Shown here piece by piece: positions 1 to 7,418 of a stretch of 64,000 nt of DNA. The notes beneath the pieces were generated by a model. That model was not told where the DNA came from and made no database searches. It saw only the letters and a list, made by a program, of their open reading frames with translations. The position numbers and the translations under genes were made by a program. Each line of letters opens with the position of its first letter. The stretch's first letter is position 1. The DNA comes from DATAEE01 sp036258175 (GTDB taxonomy: Bacteria; Acidobacteriota; Vicinamibacteria; Vicinamibacterales; 2-12-FULL-66-21), in NCBI GenBank assembly GCA_036258175.1, contig DATAEE010000391.1, positions 38,146 to 102,145 on the forward strand, given 5' to 3'.

Positions 1-144
1 GGGCGCGAGGTCGAGCTCGTGGAGCTCGCCGGGGCCCGACGCGTCTACGGGATGAACGCGCTCGTCAATGGATCGCTCGACGACGATCGCGATCGCGCTC
101 TCGACCGTGCGCGCACGGCCGGCTTCCTCGAACCCCCGCGATGA
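1..144 (+). CDS. ureB: Urease beta subunit, C-terminal end (partial)
   Basis: Frame 1 is open from the window edge and ends with TGA at 142-144. The residues RRVYGMNALVNG resemble the conserved C-terminal part of the urease beta subunit, which helps hold the trimeric urease assembly together. Only 47 codons are visible, so whether the gene is a stand-alone ureB or a ureAB fusion cannot be decided. Its stop overlaps the ureC start in an ATGA, as expected for translationally coupled structural subunits. The identification relies on the short motif plus the position directly upstream of ureC. Confidence 0.85.
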   Translation, partial: GREVELVELAGARRVYGMNALVNGSLDDDRDRALDRARTAGFLEPPR

Positions 145-1847
145 AGATCCCGCGCCGCTCCTACGCGAATCTCTACGGTCCGACCGCGGGTGACCGGGTC
201 CGGCTCGGCGATACCCGACTCATCCTGAAAATCGACCGCGACTTCGTGAGTTACGGCGAAGAGGTCGTGTTCGGTGGCGGGAAGGTTATTCGCGACGGTC
301 AGGGGCAGTCGCAGCGGTCGCGTGCGGAAGGCGCACCGGATCTCGTCATCACCAACGTCATCGTGCTCGATCACTGGGGCATCGTGAAGGCAGACGTCGG
401 CGTGCGGGACGGGAAGATTTCCGCGATCGGCAAGGCGGGGAATCCCGACATCCAGGAGGGCGTGACCGCCGGCCTCGAGATCGGCGCCTCCACCGAAATC
501 GTCGCCGGCGAAGGGAAGATCCTCACGGCCGGCGGCATCGATGCGCACATTCATTTCATCAGCCCGCAGCAGGCCATCGAAGCACTCTATTCGGGCGTGA
601 CGACGATGATTGGAGGTGGCACCGGTCCTGCGGACGGAACGAACGCGACGACGTGCACGCCCGGCGCATGGTATCTGCATCGTATGATCGAGGCCGCTGA
701 AGGCCTGCCGCTCAACTTCGGTTTCCTGGGCAAGGGAAACGCCTCGAAGCCGGAGCCGCTCGTCGAGCAGATTATGGCGGGCGCAATCGGCCTCAAGCTG
801 CACGAGGACTGGGGCACGACTCCGGCCGCTATCGACACGGCGCTGTCCGTCGCCGACGAGCACGATGTGCAGATCGCGATTCACACCGACACGCTCAACG
901 AGTCGGGCTTCGTGGAAGACACGATCGCGGCAATCAAAGGACGGACGATTCACACGTACCACAGTGAAGGGGCCGGCGGCGGGCACGCTCCCGACATCCT
1001 TCGAGTCTGTGCGCAGCCGAACGTGCTGCCGTCGAGCACGAATCCGACGATGCCGTACACGGTGAATACGCTGGACGAGCATCTCGACATGCTGATGGTC
1101 TGCCACCATCTGAACGCGCAGGTGCCGGAAGATGTTGCGTTCGCCGAGTCGCGGATCAGGCCGGAGACGATGGCGGCGGAGGACGTGCTGCACGACTTGG
1201 GCGCCATCAGCATGATGTCGTCCGACTCGCAGGCCATGGGCCGCGTCGGCGAAGTGATCGCGCGCACGTGGCAGACCGCGCACGTGATGAAGGACACCCG
1301 CGGCGCGTTGCCGGGGGACACGGCGGAAAGCGACAACCTCCGCATCCGCCGCTACGTCGCGAAGTACACCATCAACCCCGCGCGGACCCACGGCATCGCC
1401 GACTATGTCGGCTCGATCGAAGTCGGAAAGTACGCGGATCTGGTGCTGTGGTCGCCGGCGTTTTTCGGCATCAAGCCGGATCTGGTCATCAAGAGCGGCA
1501 TGATCGTCGCGGCGCTGATGGGCGATCCGAACGCCTCAATCCCGACGCCGCAGCCCGTCCGGTACCGGCCGATGTTCGGCGCGTTCGGCCGTGCACCCGA
1601 ATCGCTCGCGTTCACGTTCGTATCGCGCGTATCGATGGAGCGTGGATCTCTGGGATGCCGAGTCCGGCGCACGGTGCTGCCGGTCCGGAACACCCGATCG
1701 CTCGGCAAGCGGGACATGGCGCTCAACGACGCCTTGCCGCGGATCGAAGTGGATCCGGAGAGCTACACTGTCACGATTGACGGCGAGAGGATTGTGCCGC
1801 GCGGGGCGGCCGTCCTGCCGCTCGCCCAGAGGTACTTTCTATTCTGA
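141..1847 (+). CDS. ureC: Urease alpha (catalytic) subunit
   Basis: This is the nickel-dependent catalytic subunit that hydrolyses urea to ammonia and carbamate. It has 568 residues, the normal family length. All active-site residues are visible: His136 and His138 (DAHIHF), the lysine carbamylated to bridge the two nickel ions (Lys219, GLKLHEDWG), His248 and His274 in the segment ending EGAGGGHAPD, a flap histidine in MVCHHL, and Asp362 in MMSSDSQAMGRVGE. The C-terminus ends in the usual AQRYFLF. The stretch around residues 490-515 is less conserved than the rest but keeps the family length, so no frameshift is inferred. The ATG at 141 overlaps the ureB stop. Accessory genes ureE, F, G and D follow on the same strand. 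Confidence 0.98.
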   Translation: MKIPRRSYANLYGPTAGDRVRLGDTRLILKIDRDFVSYGEEVVFGGGKVIRDGQGQSQRSRAEGAPDLVITNVIVLDHWGIVKADVGVRDGKISAIGKAGNPDIQEGVTAGLEIGASTEIVAGEGKILTAGGIDAHIHFISPQQAIEALYSGVTTMIGGGTGPADGTNATTCTPGAWYLHRMIEAAEGLPLNFGFLGKGNASKPEPLVEQIMAGAIGLKLHEDWGTTPAAIDTALSVADEHDVQIAIHTDTLNESGFVEDTIAAIKGRTIHTYHSEGAGGGHAPDILRVCAQPNVLPSSTNPTMPYTVNTLDEHLDMLMVCHHLNAQVPEDVAFAESRIRPETMAAEDVLHDLGAISMMSSDSQAMGRVGEVIARTWQTAHVMKDTRGALPGDTAESDNLRIRRYVAKYTINPARTHGIADYVGSIEVGKYADLVLWSPAFFGIKPDLVIKSGMIVAALMGDPNASIPTPQPVRYRPMFGAFGRAPESLAFTFVSRVSMERGSLGCRVRRTVLPVRNTRSLGKRDMALNDALPRIEVDPESYTVTIDGERIVPRGAAVLPLAQRYFLF

Positions 1848-1874
1848 CGAGGCTAAAGCCTCGTAATACAGACG
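1848..1874. repeat. Short palindromic repeat between ureC and ureE
   Basis: Directly after the ureC stop there is a perfect 16-bp palindrome (CGAGGCTAAAGCCTCG, 1848-1863) followed by GTAATACAGACG. It can form a hairpin in the polycistronic mRNA. No T-run follows, so it does not look like a Rho-independent terminator. It differs in sequence from the palindromic families elsewhere in the window; a copy elsewhere in the genome is not visible here. Confidence 0.6.
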
Positions 1875-1876
1875 TT

Positions 1877-2317
1877 ATGGTCGTTATCCAATCTCTGAGT
1901 CACCACCATCCCGCGCGGCCCGGCGGCCGCCGAGTCGTCGAGATTCCGATGAGCGCGGAGGATCGCCGGCGCGTCAGGCGCCGGATCGAAGCGCCGGACG
2001 GCGCGGTCTTCGCGCTCGAATTGCCGACCGGCACGGTCCTGCATCCCGGACAGGTGTTGCACGAGCTGCCCGATCGCTTGTACGTAGTCGGCGCGGCCCC
2101 CGAGGACGTGCTGCTCGTCCGTCCGCGCGACTGGCGCGAGGCGGCGCGCGTCGCCCACATGATCGGCAATCTCCATCGGGAGATCGATCTCCAGGACGAG
2201 GGCATCATCGTACTCTACGACCCGATGCTGTTGGAGCGGCTGCGGCGCGCGGGCATTCCGGCCGGACGCACGCACCTGCCGTTCCGCGGCAATCCGCCGT
2301 CCGAACATAAGCACTGA
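1877..2317 (+). CDS. ureE: Urease accessory protein, nickel metallochaperone
   Basis: UreE carries nickel to the UreDFG-apourease complex. The 146-residue protein has the usual N-terminal half and a C-terminal nickel-binding half. The family signature around HxxGNRH appears as HMIGNLH, so the key interfacial histidine is kept while the arginine is replaced. The segment DEGIIVLYDPMLLERLRRAG is typical of the C-terminal domain. The protein ends EHKH, a very short histidine tail compared with the long His-rich tails of enterobacterial UreE, so nickel storage is unlikely. The start follows the spacer hairpin after ureC; no strong Shine-Dalgarno sequence is evident. Confidence 0.93.
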   Translation: MVVIQSLSHHHPARPGGRRVVEIPMSAEDRRRVRRRIEAPDGAVFALELPTGTVLHPGQVLHELPDRLYVVGAAPEDVLLVRPRDWREAARVAHMIGNLHREIDLQDEGIIVLYDPMLLERLRRAGIPAGRTHLPFRGNPPSEHKH

Positions 2318-2333
2318 CCGTTCTGGGGCAGCC

Positions 2334-2356
2334 GCAGCCCTAAAGGGCTGCGCCAC
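2334..2356 (-). repeat. REP1 palindromic repeat, copy 1 (ureE-ureF spacer)
   Basis: The core GCAGCCCTAAAGGGCTGC (2334-2351) is a perfect palindrome apart from its four-base centre. It is followed by GCGCCAC, so it is the reverse orientation of the element seen at 14023, 37244, 53983 and 62193. It lies 10 bp upstream of the ureF start codon and occupies the place where a ribosome-binding site would be expected. Confidence 0.8.
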
Positions 2357-2361
2357 CAAGA

Positions 2362-3027
2362 ATGACGAATCTCTCTTTCCTGCGTCTGCAGCAGCTCTTC
2401 GACTCGCAGTTTCCGATCGGCGCGTTCGCGCACTCGGGCGGGCTCGAGACCTATGCGGGCACCGGCCTGGATCTCGCGGGGCTCCGCGAGCTGTTGGCGA
2501 ACGAGATCGCGCTCGGCTGGAGCCGCGGCGATCTCGCCGCGGTTCGGTTGGCTTGGCGTGAGGCGGCCGAACCAGATGCGGCTGAACGCCTGGACGCCCT
2601 CGCGCGGCGCGTGGACGCGTACAAAGTGATCCGGAGCGTGCGCGACACGAGCCTACGGCTTGGCGCGCGCCTGGAGTCGCTCGTGCGCCGGCTGCATCCG
2701 GCTGTGGCCGGCTCGCTGGACGTCCGTCCGACGCATTACGCGGTCGTCGCCGGCACAGCCGGACGCCTGCTCGATCTGCCGCTTCGGGAGCTGCTGCTCG
2801 CGTTCGGTCAATCGACGATCGCCGCATCGCTCGCCGCGGCCACCCGCTGCATGCCCGTCAGCCCCGCGCAAGCGCAGTCGACGCTGATCGATCTCCAGCC
2901 GGCAGTCGCCGCGGCGGTCGAACGCGTGCTCGGTGACGATTCCGGCGTGCTCTTCACCTGCACGCCCGCGCTCGACATTCGGAACCACGAACAGGCGTTC
3001 CTTCACACGAGGCTTTTTCAATCATGA
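2362..3027 (+). CDS. ureF: Urease accessory protein UreF
   Basis: UreF bridges UreD and UreG in the urease maturation complex and gates GTP hydrolysis by UreG. The 221-residue protein shows the family N-terminus (LQLFDSQFPIGAFAHSGGLE after a leading QL/LQ) and the C-terminal CTPALDIRNHEQAFLHTRLFQS-like region, of which PALDIRNHEQAFLHTRLF is diagnostic. The length is typical. The ATG at 2362 sits just behind a REP1 hairpin; the TGA overlaps the ureG ATG (ATGA). Confidence 0.95.
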   Translation: MTNLSFLRLQQLFDSQFPIGAFAHSGGLETYAGTGLDLAGLRELLANEIALGWSRGDLAAVRLAWREAAEPDAAERLDALARRVDAYKVIRSVRDTSLRLGARLESLVRRLHPAVAGSLDVRPTHYAVVAGTAGRLLDLPLRELLLAFGQSTIAASLAAATRCMPVSPAQAQSTLIDLQPAVAAAVERVLGDDSGVLFTCTPALDIRNHEQAFLHTRLFQS

Positions 3028-3704
3028 AGGTTCCAGAGGTTCCTAAGGTTCCTGGGGTTCCTCAGGTTCCTGAGGTTCGAGGTTCTCGATGCGCCAAGAT
3101 CGGTGTCGGCGGCCCGGTGGGTTCCGGGAAAACGGCGCTCCTCGATAGCCTGTGTAGGGCGCTGCGGGATCGCTACAGCATCGCGGTCATCACCAACGAC
3201 ATCTACACGTATGAAGACGCGGAATTCCTGATGCGCTCGGGCGCGCTGCCGCTCGAGCGGATTCGCGGCGTGCAGACCGGAGGATGTCCGCACACCGCGA
3301 TCCGCGAGGACACGTCCATCAACCACGAGGCGATCGACGAGACGCTCGCGAAGTTCCCGGACGTCGAGATCCTGTTCCTCGAGTCGGGCGGCGACAACCT
3401 CGCCGCGTCGTTCAGCCCGGAGCTGGTGGACGTCAGCGTCTATGTCATCGACGTCGCCGGCGGCGACAAAGTGCCGCGCAAGGGTGGTCCTGGCGTGACG
3501 CGCAGCGATCTCCTCGTCATCAACAAGACCGACCTGGCGCCGTACGTCGGCGCGGACCTCGGCGTGATGGCGCACGACGCCGCAAAGATGCGTGGCGAGA
3601 AGCCCGTCGTGTTCACAAACCTGAAAACCGGCGACGGCCTCGACGGAGTGATCGCGTGGATCCAGCGGGAGGTCTTGTTCGAGGATGCGGTCAGATCGCG
3701 TTGA
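3024..3704 (+). CDS. ureG: Urease accessory GTPase UreG with repeat-encoded N-terminus
   Basis: UreG is the SIMIBI-class GTPase that drives nickel insertion into urease. The P-loop is GGPVGSGKTALL; further family motifs are ITNDIYTYEDAEFL, GVQTGGCPHTAIREDTS and the NKTDL guanine-specificity motif. The N-terminus is abnormal: residues 2-18 are a run of Val-Pro steps (KVPEVPKVPGVPQVPEV) encoded by a 9-bp tandem repeat. There is no alternative in-frame ATG, GTG or TTG between the repeat and the P-loop (the ATG at 3089 is out of frame), and the ATG at 3024 overlaps the ureF stop, so the repeat must be translated if UreG is made. Usual UreG proteins have a short or His-rich leader here. Confidence 0.96.
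   Translation: MKVPEVPKVPGVPQVPEVRGSRCAKIGVGGPVGSGKTALLDSLCRALRDRYSIAVITNDIYTYEDAEFLMRSGALPLERIRGVQTGGCPHTAIREDTSINHEAIDETLAKFPDVEILFLESGGDNLAASFSPELVDVSVYVIDVAGGDKVPRKGGPGVTRSDLLVINKTDLAPYVGADLGVMAHDAAKMRGEKPVVFTNLKTGDGLDGVIAWIQREVLFEDAVRSR
3027..3087 (+). repeat. 9-bp tandem repeat (NNGGTTCCT), coding copy in ureG
   Basis: Six to seven units of the form NNGGTTCCT run from just after the ureG start codon to about 3087. Because the unit is 9 bp, the array keeps frame and encodes Val-Pro-X. The same unit occurs at 17283-17335 beyond the ankyrin gene. Confidence 0.85.
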
Positions 3705-4491
3705 CGGCCGGCTCGAGCTGGTCTTCGGCCGCAGAGGCGCGCAGACCACGCTGACGCACGCGTACGCCAGAGCGCCACTGAAGATCGTCCGGCCGTTCCC
3801 GCTCGACGGCGGCCGGCAACTCGTTCAGATCATCACCCTTGGCCCTGGCGTATGCGCGGGCGATGCATTCGCCATCGACGTCACCGTCGAAACCGGCGCA
3901 TCGGCGGTCGTCATCACGCAGTCGGCCTCACGGCTGCACCACATGCCGAACGGCGGACGCGGCACGCAATCGGTGACGCTCGCGGTGGCCGCGGGAGGTC
4001 ACCTCGAATACTACCCAGGCGTCACCATTCCATTCCCGGCCGCAGATTTCGCTCAGACCATCGACGTGTCGCTCGAGGCCGGCGCCCGCTTCGGCCTCCT
4101 TGAATGCTGGGCCATGGGTCGCATCGGACGCGGCGAGTACCTGAAATTCCGATCTCTGACGAGCCACACCGAAGTGAGGGTCGATCGGCTGCCTGTCTAT
4201 GCCGACACGCTGTCGCTTGACACGCGCGCCGTCGATCTCGCCGGCCCGGGCCTCCTGGAGCAGCACAAATATCTGGCGTCGGGATACTGGTACGGCGCGG
4301 ATGTCGAGCCAGCGCGCGGCAACGGCGACGGCGTTCTGTCGGCCCTCGGACAGTCGTCGCCGGGTCACGCGTACTTCCGGGCGCTCGCGATGGATGCCGA
4401 AGCGCTTGGACACGCGATGCGCGTCGCGCTGAAGCAGGTGTACCGATCGTGGAACCTGGAGATGATGCCGGTACCACGGTTTGCCTCGTAG
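3685..4491 (+). CDS. ureD: Urease accessory protein UreD/UreH
   Basis: UreD binds apourease and scaffolds the UreDFG activation complex. The 268-residue sequence has the family motifs ITLGPGVCAGDAF, ITQSASRLHHM, LEYYPGVTIPF and LECWAMGRIGRGE, and is of usual length. Its start overlaps the end of ureG by 20 bp, so the two are read as a coupled pair. The order here is ureC-E-F-G-D with ureD last. The TAG stop forms the first three bases of a 355-bp repeat element. Confidence 0.94.
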   Translation: MRSDRVDGRLELVFGRRGAQTTLTHAYARAPLKIVRPFPLDGGRQLVQIITLGPGVCAGDAFAIDVTVETGASAVVITQSASRLHHMPNGGRGTQSVTLAVAAGGHLEYYPGVTIPFPAADFAQTIDVSLEAGARFGLLECWAMGRIGRGEYLKFRSLTSHTEVRVDRLPVYADTLSLDTRAVDLAGPGLLEQHKYLASGYWYGADVEPARGNGDGVLSALGQSSPGHAYFRALAMDAEALGHAMRVALKQVYRSWNLEMMPVPRFAS

Positions 4492-4843
4492 CCACGGATT
4501 ACCGCGGATCTCAAAACAGCCACGGATCGGATTTTTCTAACCACAGATGAACGCAGATTCACGCAGATCGGAATCTGCGTGGCGCACGCTCGGAGCGGCC
4601 GGCGGAGCCGGCCGCCTGGCTGGGACTGCGTAGCCACGGCCGTGAGACAAAGGCTCGTGTTGAACGTCTCACGGTCGTGGCTACGCAGTCCCAGCCTTCG
4701 CGCCTGCGGCGCGACCGAGCGGCGCCCTGGGTTGATCTGCGGTTCTTTAAATCCGTGAAATCCGTGAAATCCGTGGTTTCGTGATCCGAGATCAGTGGTG
4801 ATCCGTGGCTTCGTGATCCGAGATCCGTGGTGATCCGTGGCTA
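4489..4843. repeat. 355-bp spacer element with 24-bp terminal inverted repeats
   Basis: The whole gap between the convergent genes ureD and thrC is repeat DNA with no gene. Its left end (4489-4512) starts TAGCCACGGATTACC and its right end (4820-4843, read on the minus strand) starts TAGCCACGGATCACC; the two 24-bp ends differ at only two positions. The leading TAG is the stop codon of ureD on one side and of the thrC gene on the other. Inside are more units of the ACGCAGATT / ATCCGTGG word (4540-4585 and 4745-4840) and a large central palindrome. This resembles a miniature inverted-repeat element; no transposase is present. Confidence 0.75.
4621..4693. repeat. Central 28-bp stem hairpin of the spacer element
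   Basis: The arms 4621-4648 and 4666-4693 are reverse complements with one mismatch, separated by 17 nt. They begin TGGGACTGCGTAGCCACG. Outside them, GGCGCACGCTCGG at about 4582 and CCGAGCGGCGCC at about 4718 also pair imperfectly, so the palindrome extends to about 145 bp. No T-run follows, but a stem this long between convergent genes could still end transcription from both sides. Confidence 0.8.
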
Positions 4844-6172
4844 GACCGTGACGACCCGCTCGACGGCCCGTCGCACGGCATCGTAGTCGTTCGGCAGATC
4901 GATCGGCGGATTGGCAAGCGCCGGCTGGACGCCGTTGAGCCGCTCCGCGTGGTAGCCGACCTTGAACTCCGCGAATTTGAGGCCGCTCGCGGTGGATACA
5001 ACAACGACTCGATCGTCGCGCGCGATCTCGCCGCGCGTGGCCATCTTTTCGAGCGCCGCCAGCGCCACGCCGGTATGCGGACACGAGAACAGGCCCACGC
5101 GGTCGGCGCGGGCCGAGGCATCCGCCAGCTCCTGCTCGGTGGCCTGCTCGACGGCGCCGTCGTAGCGCTTGAGTGTGTCGATCGCCTTGTGAACCGAAAC
5201 GGGATTGCCGATCTGAATCGCGGAGGCGAGCGTCGAGCGCGCGGCCATCGGCTCGAATTCCCAGTTGCGGTGATACGCGCGGTAGAGTGGGTTCGCCGCT
5301 TCGCTCTGCGCGACGACGATCCGCGGCCGCCGCGCGATGAGGCGCAGCGCTTCCATCAGGTCGAACCCGGCCCCGATCGCGCTGACGTTGCCGAGGTTTC
5401 CGCCGGGCACGATGATGAGGTCCGGCACCTCCCAGTCGAATTGCTGGACGATCTCGATCGACAGCGTCTTCTGACCCTCGATGCGCAGGCTGTTCATCGA
5501 GTTCGCGAGGTACACGCCCTCGTCTTCGACCAGCCGCTGCACGATCGCCATGCAGCCGTCGAAATCGGTGTCGAGCGCGAGGACCTGCGCGCCGTTCGCC
5601 ATCGGCTGGACGAGCTGCGCCGGTGTCACGCGCGAGCGGGGGAGGATGACGATCGCGGGGATGCCGGCGGCCGCCGCGTACGCGGCGAGTGACGCCGACG
5701 TATCCCCCGTCGACGCGCAGGCGACGGCGCGGACTCTGGCGCCGTCCGCCATCATCTGCTTGACCACGGAGACGAGCACCGTCATCCCGAGGTCCTTGAA
5801 GGATCCGGTGTGCGAGTTCCCGCACATCTTCACCCAGACGTCTTGGAGGCCGAGCTCGCGCCCCAGCCGCTCGGCCCAGAACAGGTTCGTCCCGCCCTCG
5901 TCCATCGAGACGATGTTGTCGTCGCGGATCTCCGGGCACACCCATTCTTTCTTGCCCCAGACGCTCGACCCGAACGGCCACGTCGTCCGCTTATACCGAT
6001 CGTCAAAGAGCCGCATCCACGCGACGGCACTGCGGTGCGAGAGCGCGTCGACGTCGTGCACGACCTGCAGCAGGCCGTGGCACGACGGACACCGGTAGAT
6101 CGGCTGCCAGATGGAGTGATCGCCCGGGCAGCCCGCGACGCAGCGGAAGACCGCGCGGTAGCTGCTTGCCAT
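4841..6172 (-). CDS. thrC: Threonine synthase-like PLP enzyme (first paralogue)
   Basis: This is a fold-type II PLP enzyme, 443 residues. It has an N-terminal zinc-ribbon-like segment with cysteine pairs (CVAGC and CPSCHG, residues about 11-34), the PLP lysine in NSHTGSFKDLGM, an ACASTGDTSASLAAYAA phosphate-binding loop and PGGNLGNVSAIGAGF. Threonine synthase converts O-phosphohomoserine to threonine. It is the last gene of a minus-strand set thrB-thrC-like-thrC and lies 4 bp behind the other paralogue. Which of the two paralogues is the main threonine synthase cannot be read from the sequence; the canonical SFKD motif here favours this copy. Its TAG stop is part of the flanking repeat element. 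Confidence 0.85.
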   Translation of the reverse strand: MASSYRAVFRCVAGCPGDHSIWQPIYRCPSCHGLLQVVHDVDALSHRSAVAWMRLFDDRYKRTTWPFGSSVWGKKEWVCPEIRDDNIVSMDEGGTNLFWAERLGRELGLQDVWVKMCGNSHTGSFKDLGMTVLVSVVKQMMADGARVRAVACASTGDTSASLAAYAAAAGIPAIVILPRSRVTPAQLVQPMANGAQVLALDTDFDGCMAIVQRLVEDEGVYLANSMNSLRIEGQKTLSIEIVQQFDWEVPDLIIVPGGNLGNVSAIGAGFDLMEALRLIARRPRIVVAQSEAANPLYRAYHRNWEFEPMAARSTLASAIQIGNPVSVHKAIDTLKRYDGAVEQATEQELADASARADRVGLFSCPHTGVALAALEKMATRGEIARDDRVVVVSTASGLKFAEFKVGYHAERLNGVQPALANPPIDLPNDYDAVRRAVERVVTV

Positions 6173-6176
6173 GGTG

Positions 6177-7418
6177 CTAGGTTGTGCCGGTCGCGGCCAG
6201 CGTCGCTACTTTAGCTTCGAAGTCGCGCAGCGAGCGGCCGACGCGCATCGGTTCGACGCTGCGGTCGCGCAGCGCCTCGACCGTCTTGTATCCGTTCCCC
6301 GTCACGCAGACGACGATTGACTCGTCGCGCGGGATGGCGCCGCGCTCCACAAGCCGGCGTGTCGCTGCGACGGTCGTCCCGCCAGCTGGCTCGGTGAATA
6401 TCCCTTCCGTCTCCGCAAGGAGCTGAATGCCCTCGAGGATCTCGTCGTCATCGACCATCGCGCCGGATCCACCCGTGGATCGGACCGCACGCAGTACTTG
6501 AAAACCGTCCGCCGGATTGCCGATGGCAATCGATTTCGCAATGGTCTGCGGCTTGACCGGCTCGGGGAATTCCAGGCCGGCTTCGAGCGCCCGCACGACC
6601 GGCGCGCAACCGGCCGCCTGCGCCGCATGGATCGACGGGAGCTCGCCCTCGACGAGACCAACCTGCCGCAGTTCTTCGAACGCCTTGAGGATTCGCGGCA
6701 GCAACGTCCCGCCGGCCACGGGCGACACGACGTGACGCGGAAATCGCCAGCCGAGCTGCTCAGTGATCTCGAATCCGCACGTCTTAGCGCCTTCGGCGTA
6801 GTACGCGCGAAGGTTGATGTTGGCAAAGCCCCAGCCGTACTTGTCCGCGATCTGAGTGCACAGCCTGTTCACGTCGTCATAGTTCCCTGCAACGGCGACG
6901 ATGTGCGGGCGAAACACGCCCGCGCCCGCGACTTTCCCCGTCTCGAGATCGTCGGGAATGAAGACATAGCAGCCGAGTCCCAGCCGCGCCGCGTGCGAAG
7001 CAACGCTGCCCGCGAGGTTGCCGGTCGATGCGCAGGCGAGCACGTCGAAGCCCAGCTCGACGGCGCGGGTTGCGGCGATGGCGACCACCCTGTCCTTGTA
7101 TGAGCAGGTCGGATGGTTGACGGAGTCATCCTTTATATAGAGCTCGCGCACGCCGAGCCGGGCCGCCAGCCGATCCGCCCGCACGAGCGGCGTGAAGCCG
7201 GAGTGCAGGCCGGTGCGCGGCTCCCGCTCGATCGGCAGGAGCTCCCGGTACCGCCACAAATTCCGCGGTCGGCCTTCGATGGCCTCGCGCGAGATCGCGC
7301 GCGCGACTTCGGGGTAGTCGTAGGTCACCTCGAGCGGTCCCAGACACTTGCTGCAGACCCACAGCGCATCCGCTGCATAACCGGCCTGGCAGAGGTGGCA
7401 GCGAAGAGTGAAGTTCAT
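6177..7418 (-). CDS. Threonine synthase-like PLP enzyme (second paralogue)
   Basis: This is a second fold-type II PLP enzyme, 413 residues from the ATG at 7418. I chose that start because it overlaps the thrB stop (ATGA) and precedes the zinc ribbon (CHLC, CSKC); an upstream start at 7445 would add nine poorly supported residues. The PLP lysine lies in NHPTCSYKDRVV, where Cys and Tyr replace the usual Gly and Phe. The phosphate loop is CASTGNLAGSVASHAA. Threonine synthase is the best guess given thrB beside it, but the tandem paralogy and the altered lysine motif leave room for a different phosphohomoserine-type substrate. Confidence 0.85.
   Translation of the reverse strand: MNFTLRCHLCQAGYAADALWVCSKCLGPLEVTYDYPEVARAISREAIEGRPRNLWRYRELLPIEREPRTGLHSGFTPLVRADRLAARLGVRELYIKDDSVNHPTCSYKDRVVAIAATRAVELGFDVLACASTGNLAGSVASHAARLGLGCYVFIPDDLETGKVAGAGVFRPHIVAVAGNYDDVNRLCTQIADKYGWGFANINLRAYYAEGAKTCGFEITEQLGWRFPRHVVSPVAGGTLLPRILKAFEELRQVGLVEGELPSIHAAQAAGCAPVVRALEAGLEFPEPVKPQTIAKSIAIGNPADGFQVLRAVRSTGGSGAMVDDDEILEGIQLLAETEGIFTEPAGGTTVAATRRLVERGAIPRDESIVVCVTGNGYKTVEALRDRSVEPMRVGRSLRDFEAKVATLAATGTT

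Noticed and set aside
45..1391. Long open frame antisense to ureC
   Set aside because: Composition is Arg/Val/Asp-rich with no recognisable motif, while the plus strand encodes complete urease alpha.
141..1847. Compensated frameshift near the ureC C-terminus (about 1610-1690)
   Set aside because: The segment is divergent, but its length is within one residue of known urease alpha and the flanking motifs stay in frame.
4621..4693. Rho-independent terminator
   Set aside because: The stem is long and strong but neither side has a T-run; it is listed as part of a repeat element instead.
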